DNA from: Oscillospiraceae bacterium
GTDB lineage: Bacteria > Bacillota_A > Clostridia > Oscillospirales > Oscillospiraceae
Direction: 5' to 3'
Assembly (NCBI GenBank): GCA_902786615.1
Contig: CADADE010000037.1
Coordinates: 1-26,506, forward strand
Length of the DNA stretch: 26,506 bases
Shown here: piece by piece, positions 22,166 to 26,506 of the stretch
Layout of the letters: each line of letters starts with the position of its first letter
Numbering within the stretch: position 1 is the stretch's first letter
Translations under genes and position numbers: made by a program
The notes under the pieces: generated by a model
What the model was told of the DNA's origin: nothing
What the model saw: only the letters and a program-made list of their open reading frames with translations
The model's database searches: none

Positions 22166-23212
22166 ATGGAATGCAAAATCCCAAACAACTGCTATCTTCA
22201 GCCCAAGGAAGTCGTAGTAGGAGATACCACGATGAGTGTTCTACAATGCGTACCCAATATGGATAGCGGAGTAATCAGCGTGAAACGTTTAGGCGGCATG
22301 ACGCAACTTACCTTGATGAAATCCAAGCTCGCAGAGGGCGTCAACACCCACGACATCCACGAATTCAACGTTATGAGCGGGGCTATACCGCCTGATGAAG
22401 AAACTGTTGAGGAGCGCCATGATGAATCTCAGCGAGTTTCTATTGTACGCGCAATCACGGCTATACGAGAATTGGTTGCCTGCAATGAATGGCGAGCCTT
22501 TGTCACGATTACACTTAGCCCGGAGAAGTGGAAAGACCGCTGCAATCCGGAATCGCTCCAATCGACGATAAAGAACCTTGCGATGAAATGGAAGCGAATG
22601 CAGCGCGACAAGACACGTCCCTACAAGGATTTTAAGTATCTCTTGATTCCCGAGCTGCACAAAAATGGAGCTGTTCACCTTCACGGCTTTGTCAACCTCA
22701 TTCCCCGTGAGTATTACATCCGTTACACAGAGGCGGACATAATGTCTGATCAGCCCCTTCCACAATACATCTGCGACGCCGTAAAGGCCGGACGGGAAAT
22801 AGCTCACTGCACGGCATGGGACGAATTGTTTGGCTACAACGTGATTGAGCCGATACAAGACCTGGATCGCGCCGCGAACTACGCGACCAAATATGTCACC
22901 AAAGACTTAGGCAAAACACCCTTCGCATGTCGCTATTGGTGCTCACGAGGCCTACAACGTGGGGCGACTGTTGGGGCGTTCCAGTGTCCGGTCGATCAAT
23001 CTGCCATCGCAGAATATGAGAACCTGATTACTCCTCATGCGGTGGTAACGCCAGCGGGAAAAACGATACACATGATATACCATAGACCGCCGCAGAGTCC
23101 AGAGGACAAAGATACCTTTGCCGGTATCAAAACGACGATTGACAAAGATTCCCTGTCAACCGAAGATACACTATCGCTACTGGATCAGCACTACCCTCGA
23201 TTTACTGGATAA
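22166..23212 (+). CDS. HUH-family replication initiator/relaxase
   Basis: A 348-residue protein from the ATG at 22166, seven bases after GGAGG. The HUH motif is seen as HLHGF (His171-Leu-His173), preceded by the conserved strand FVTITLSPEKW. The tyrosine motif is NYATKYVTK with Tyr239 and Tyr243. The YxxxY spacing is that of two-tyrosine (Y2) initiators, but Y-x-x-K also fits one-tyrosine plasmid Reps. The protein would nick one DNA strand at the element origin, stay linked to the 5' end and start rolling-circle replication or transfer. With FtsK-like, Xis and Int genes after it, it should act on the excised circle. It is separate from helicase-containing relaxases; no helicase domain is present. 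Confidence 0.8.
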   Translation: MECKIPNNCYLQPKEVVVGDTTMSVLQCVPNMDSGVISVKRLGGMTQLTLMKSKLAEGVNTHDIHEFNVMSGAIPPDEETVEERHDESQRVSIVRAITAIRELVACNEWRAFVTITLSPEKWKDRCNPESLQSTIKNLAMKWKRMQRDKTRPYKDFKYLLIPELHKNGAVHLHGFVNLIPREYYIRYTEADIMSDQPLPQYICDAVKAGREIAHCTAWDELFGYNVIEPIQDLDRAANYATKYVTKDLGKTPFACRYWCSRGLQRGATVGAFQCPVDQSAIAEYENLITPHAVVTPAGKTIHMIYHRPPQSPEDKDTFAGIKTTIDKDSLSTEDTLSLLDQHYPRFTG

Positions 23213-23304
23213 GGAACAAAACTATCAGAGTGCTGGTAGTGGAGATATAAAGAAGTTGAAAATCAATAATCAATTCTTCCACCACGAAAGGACGGGTGAT
23301 TTAC

Positions 23305-24576
23305 ATGGAAGAAAAGCAAAATCTCAATTTTGAGACTCGCCGGAGGTATATCCTCCACACGATCAAGCACGGTATCAGCGCCGTGGTCGACACGAAGGCC
23401 GCGAAGCTCAAGATGCTTGTGATCGTGCTGGCTTGGCACGGCATTTGCATGCTTTGGGCATGCGCATCTCCTGATTTAGTGCAGGGGCTGCTTCGCACCA
23501 GTCAATACTTGCTCACGCCTCTGGTAATCCTGGCTGCGCTTTATTGGGCTGGATATGTACCGGGGAGTTGGGAGATGTACCGCAACCTTTTGCGAATTGG
23601 GCTGGTCAACAGCGCAGGGGAAGCACCGTACCTGATCAGTCGGCGCGAGGTTGACGGGCAGACGGAGTACATATTCCAAAGCCGGGGTGTAACGAAAACG
23701 CGTTGGAAAGAATGCCTGGAGGAGATCGAGTCCGCGCTGAACCTGACGATCGGCAACATACAGCAATCAATAGACTTTCGCACGTTAACCGTTCGTGCCG
23801 TCCCGCCCAACATGGTTTTTGGCGAGACGATCATGTGGGACTCCGCCCTGATCAACTATGATGATGACACCGATTTCATCTTAGGGAAGACCGCAGCCGG
23901 GGAAATTGTCCATTGGAACTGTGAGACTATGCCTCATGTCCTGGTCGGCGGTGCCACCTCTTCGGGCAAGACACGGCTCTCCATGTTGATTCTCGAGCAA
24001 GCCTTGTTTCGCGGTGCCCAGGTCTTCATTGTTGATCTCAAAGGCTTAGACTATCGCCCGCTTGAGAAAATGGATGCTCAACTGGTGACCGATATGCAAA
24101 GCGCGGTCTCCCTTCTGAGCGAGACCGTTGATACGATGTACGCACGGCGTGATTTGCTGCGAAAAGCAGAGGCAGCAAATTTCCAAGCGTATAACCGAAT
24201 TGTCGGTCACAAACTGCATCGCATCTTTATCCTTATTGACGAGTGCAGTATGTTGACCAACTCCGGCACCAGCAAGGAAGCCAAGGCTACTTCTCAGGAG
24301 TGCATCGACAAGATGACTACTCTTGTTCGCCTCGGGCGCGCCGTGGGAATCCATCTTCTGATCGCTACCCAGGTGCCCGATGTTTCAAGTGTGCCGACTG
24401 CCATTCGCTCAAATCTCGACATGCGAATCTGCGGCAAGGCCGACAGTATTCTCTCTACGATGGTGCTGGGAGACGGCAGGGCAGATGAGCTGATCCCCAA
24501 GGACGCGCGCGGTCGCTTTGTCGTGGCAAACGGTGCTGAGTCCGTAGTCTTTCAGGCATTTTATTACGCTACGTGA
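23305..24576 (+). CDS. FtsK/SpoIIIE-type DNA translocase / coupling protein
   Basis: A 423-residue protein. The start is set at the ATG at 23305, with AAAGGA 12 bases upstream; a GTG at 23296 is possible. Two N-terminal transmembrane helices (around 30-50 and 65-85) are followed by a cytosolic region and the ATPase. Walker A is GGATSSGKT (215-223), Walker B ILIDE (Asp312, Glu313), and a later RNA-less FtsK segment reads ATQVPDVSSVPTAIRSNLDM. The plan matches TcpA/Tn916 Orf21 coupling proteins and, in role, the TraB translocases of actinobacterial AICEs. It would pump or hand over the element DNA through the membrane during conjugation. No gamma domain for sequence reading is visible. Confidence 0.85.
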   Translation: MEEKQNLNFETRRRYILHTIKHGISAVVDTKAAKLKMLVIVLAWHGICMLWACASPDLVQGLLRTSQYLLTPLVILAALYWAGYVPGSWEMYRNLLRIGLVNSAGEAPYLISRREVDGQTEYIFQSRGVTKTRWKECLEEIESALNLTIGNIQQSIDFRTLTVRAVPPNMVFGETIMWDSALINYDDDTDFILGKTAAGEIVHWNCETMPHVLVGGATSSGKTRLSMLILEQALFRGAQVFIVDLKGLDYRPLEKMDAQLVTDMQSAVSLLSETVDTMYARRDLLRKAEAANFQAYNRIVGHKLHRIFILIDECSMLTNSGTSKEAKATSQECIDKMTTLVRLGRAVGIHLLIATQVPDVSSVPTAIRSNLDMRICGKADSILSTMVLGDGRADELIPKDARGRFVVANGAESVVFQAFYYAT

Positions 24577-24592
24577 GAAAGGAGAGAGCAAA

Positions 24593-24790
24593 ATGGAAAT
24601 CTATATTACACTTGACGATGTGCCTTTGATGCTCACAGTTGAGGAGATGGCACAGCTGCTTCGCATCAGTCGTAATACCGCATACAAATATGCTAAGAGC
24701 GGCCGGATCAAGTCAATTACCATTTGCAAGCAGATTCGGATTCCCAAAAGCGAACTGCTGGAAATGATGGCCGGTCAGACACATAAATAG
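24593..24790 (+). CDS. xis: Excisionase-type helix-turn-helix protein (Xis)
   Basis: A 65-residue protein, with AAAGGAGA eight bases before the ATG at 24593 and 16 bases after the ftsK-like stop. The sequence LTVEEMAQLLRISRNTAYKY followed by AKSGRIKSI and IRIPKSELLEMM is a winged MerR-like excisionase helix-turn-helix (HTH_17). The position directly before int is the usual one. It should bind and bend the arm DNA and switch the integrase to excision. Confidence 0.88.
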   Translation: MEIYITLDDVPLMLTVEEMAQLLRISRNTAYKYAKSGRIKSITICKQIRIPKSELLEMMAGQTHK

Positions 24791-24896
24791 AACTTGCAAA
24801 CAAAGCTGCCCTCCTGTAGACTACACATGACGAATGAACACTGCTTGTGATGTCTTCAGGGGGGATTTCAATTACATCATCACAAGGAGAATAACC

Positions 24897-26261
24897 ATGA
24901 AAATCAATCAACATGGCAGCAAGTATCAGATCACATATCGCATTCCAGGATACACAAAAACCTTCACCGAGTCTTTTGCCACCGAAGCCGAAGCCAGGTT
25001 CCGTGCTGCCGAGGTCGAACTTGCCAAAGCGCAGGGGACGCTCAAGCCTCCTGCGAAGAGGGAAAAGGTGAATTGTCCGACGCTTTCCGAGTTTCTCGAC
25101 AAGTATGTTGAGGAATATGGCCTGTCTAAGTGGGGAGACAGCTACCTCTCGCTCTGTGAGCATCGGATTAATGATTATATCAAGCCCTATTTGGGTGACC
25201 GTCTGCTTCGAGACATTGATACGCAGGATTTGACGGAGTATTTCTCCATACTGCCATCGATGCCAGCCGTTGTCCTTCCCGGCCACAAGGACGAGAGCAA
25301 GACAATCTCGCTCCCGGTCATTGAAAAAATACATTCCCTGCTGCGCTCAGCGTTTAATCAGGCGATTGCCTGGGGCTACATCACCCATAACCCTGCTGAG
25401 AAGGCAATCTATCCAAAAATTGAGGCTAAAAAGCGCGACGTCTGGACAAAGGAAACCGCCCTTCATGCTATTTCTGTTTGTACAGTCCCTCTTCTCAAGC
25501 TCGCTATCATGCTGGCGGTGGCCTGCTCCATGCGGATCGGGGAAATTCTGGGGCTGTGTTGGGGCGATGTACACATCTCGGAAGAAAGCTTTCAAAACAA
25601 CACTTCTACGCTGGACGTCAAGCAGGAATTGAAGCGCTGCAGCAAAGACGCGCTCGAAAAGCTGCGGAATCGGAAACGCGAAAAAGTCTTTTTCGTATTC
25701 CCGGAGACAAAGCCCGATTGCAGGACGTCGATTGTCCTGAAAGAACCCAAGACGCAGTCCAGCATCCGCACGATTTATCTTCCAAACACTGTCGCGCGAG
25801 AGCTTCTCAAGCATAAGGAAGCACAGGAGCGGAGAAAAGCTGAGCTGCAGGGCTTGTACCAGGATTTCGACCTTGTTCTTGCTCAGCCCAACGGCCGCCC
25901 GACCGAAGAGCGCATCATGGATCGCGCCTTTGAAGAGTTCATCGAGGAAAACGGGCTTCCGAAGGTGGTCTTTCACTCGTTGCGGCATCTCAGCGCGTCC
26001 CAGAAGTTGAAGGTTTCTGGCGGGGACATCAAGGCGGTGCAGGGCGATACCGGTCACAGTCAGTCCAGCATGGTCACAGATGTTTACTGTCACATTTTCG
26101 ATGAAGACCGTAAGCGGATCGCATCTCTGATGGAGAAGTCGTTGTTTTCGCAGCCGAAGGCAGAGTCTTCACCGGGCTGGGAAGCAGCATTTCAGCAGCT
26201 TCAAAGCGCCTCGCCCGAAGTCAAACAGGCCATTCTCTCGATCATCGGTCTGATGCAATGA
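24897..26261 (+). CDS. int: Tyrosine recombinase (integrase)
   Basis: A 454-residue protein. The start is the ATG at 24897, after AAGGAGA; the longer frame to 24834 has no ribosome site. It has an N-terminal arm-binding region (KYQITYRIPGYTKTFTESFA), then a SAM-like core-binding domain (LSEFLDKYVEEYGLSKW). The catalytic domain follows with Arg213 (SMRIGE), His360 and Arg363 (HSLRH), His387 (GHSQ) and the nucleophile Tyr397 (DVYCH). All expected residues are present except the beta-hairpin Lys, which I could not place with certainty. It sits 119 bases from the att copy in the intact tRNA-Thr, so it should recombine the 17-bp core in the anticodon region. Confidence 0.92.
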   Translation: MKINQHGSKYQITYRIPGYTKTFTESFATEAEARFRAAEVELAKAQGTLKPPAKREKVNCPTLSEFLDKYVEEYGLSKWGDSYLSLCEHRINDYIKPYLGDRLLRDIDTQDLTEYFSILPSMPAVVLPGHKDESKTISLPVIEKIHSLLRSAFNQAIAWGYITHNPAEKAIYPKIEAKKRDVWTKETALHAISVCTVPLLKLAIMLAVACSMRIGEILGLCWGDVHISEESFQNNTSTLDVKQELKRCSKDALEKLRNRKREKVFFVFPETKPDCRTSIVLKEPKTQSSIRTIYLPNTVARELLKHKEAQERRKAELQGLYQDFDLVLAQPNGRPTEERIMDRAFEEFIEENGLPKVVFHSLRHLSASQKLKVSGGDIKAVQGDTGHSQSSMVTDVYCHIFDEDRKRIASLMEKSLFSQPKAESSPGWEAAFQQLQSASPEVKQAILSIIGLMQ

Positions 26262-26274
26262 ACATAGTTCACAC

Positions 26275-26293
26275 TGTTTGCAACGTGTTTGCA
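26275..26293 (+). repeat. TGTTTGCA pair, possible right-arm integrase sites
   Basis: TGTTTGCA occurs at 26275-26282 and 26286-26293, 11 bp apart, between int and attR, and once more near the left end at 12277-12284. The position suits arm sites, but the unit is short. Confidence 0.35.
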
Positions 26294-26342
26294 AATCAGC
26301 GTCCTAAGTCCGATTTCAAAAATAAAGCTGCTTAGAAAATGC

Positions 26343-26374
26343 AAAAAATCCCCGAAATCTTTCGATTTCGAGGA
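26343..26374 (-). terminator. Element-borne terminator for tRNA-Thr
   Basis: On the minus strand TCCTCGAAATC (26374-26364) pairs with GATTTCGGGGA (26359-26349), one G-U pair, followed by six T (26348-26343). It lies inside the element and replaces the terminator lost to the tRNA by integration. Confidence 0.85.
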
Positions 26375-26379
26375 CTTTC

Positions 26380-26455
<76 letters not shown>

Positions 26456-26461
26456 GAAAAG

Positions 26462-26488
26462 ACATGCCCCTTTTGGTAAGGGGCATGT
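26462..26488. other. Hairpin in the tRNA spacer
   Basis: An 11-bp perfect stem ACATGCCCCTT/AAGGGGCATGT with loop TTGGT between the two tRNA genes. On the minus strand only CTTTT follows, so it is a weak terminator or a processing structure. Confidence 0.5.
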
Positions 26489-26506
26489 GGCGACCAAGAA
26501 GGGACT
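26488..26506 (-). tRNA. 3' end of another tRNA, cut by the window edge (possibly tRNA-Asp)
   Basis: The minus strand reads AGTCCCTTCTTGGTCGCCA: end of the T loop, T-stem strand CCCTT, acceptor strand CTTGGTC, discriminator G and CCA. A G discriminator suits tRNA-Asp or tRNA-Asn. The anticodon is outside the window, so the identity is open. It shows a tRNA cluster on this strand. Confidence 0.65.

Noticed and set aside
21821..24576. A filamentous (inovirus) prophage
   Set aside because: The order HUH Rep, small protein and ATPase recalls inoviruses, but there are no coat-protein genes with signal peptide and single helix, and the ATPase is of the FtsK type with two N-terminal helices rather than Zot-like.

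Overview
The window looks like chromosome from a high-GC member of the Clostridia (Firmicutes), probably an Oscillospiraceae-type gut anaerobe, interrupted by one integrated mobile element. The lineage is inferred from strong AGGAGG ribosome sites, TTGACA/TATAAT-type promoters, a MMPL-family exporter, an EFR1-type ferredoxin and a NimA-like flavoprotein. No ribosomal marker is present. The left 12 kb is visibly GC-rich; the element is lower in GC and mosaic.

Chromosomal part (1-12094). On the minus strand lies a substrate-binding lipoprotein gene of an ABC importer (TrpX-like). Its frame is broken by an apparent small deletion. It is preceded by a promoter with a perfect palindrome, a 19-codon leader peptide containing Tyr-Arg-Tyr-Tyr-Arg-Tyr, and an intrinsic terminator with a competing antiterminator. 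This is a classical ribosome-mediated attenuator, apparently sensing tyrosine supply. Next come a translationally coupled operon for a MMPL/RND-type membrane protein and a GLUG-repeat surface protein, divergent from a TetR regulator; a zinc-ribbon membrane protein with an Asp/Trp-rich tail; a convergent NimA-like flavoprotein; and a plus-strand operon with a CoA-transferase, a small PQ-loop-like membrane protein and a flavodoxin-ferredoxin protein fused in frame to an NAD(P)-binding domain.

Mobile element (about 12122-26424). It is integrated in the 3' half of a tRNA-Thr(GGT) gene. The intact tRNA is at the right end and a 45-bp 3' remnant at the left. The two copies differ only at four bases, which form two compensated T-stem pairs. 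The element therefore brought its own tRNA 3' half and terminator, taken from a different tRNA variant, and recombined in the 17-bp core covering the anticodon loop, the 3' anticodon stem and the variable loop.

The right-hand module is for maintenance and transfer. An XRE repressor sits on the minus strand with a compact operator/promoter switch. On the plus strand follow a small basic protein, an HUH replication initiator/relaxase, an FtsK/SpoIIIE-type translocase, an excisionase and a tyrosine integrase. This gene set resembles actinobacterial AICEs, or TcpA/MobT-type mobilizable elements. The left-hand cargo is a five-gene minus-strand operon: type III Res, an unknown alpha-helical protein that may be a degenerate HEPN, type III Mod, a PD-(D/E)XK-like DUF6602 protein and a KilA-N protein. 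It is probably an expanded anti-phage system. A SprT-like metalloprotein and a hairpin-rich noncoding block lie between the two modules. The right edge is the flanking tRNA cluster.
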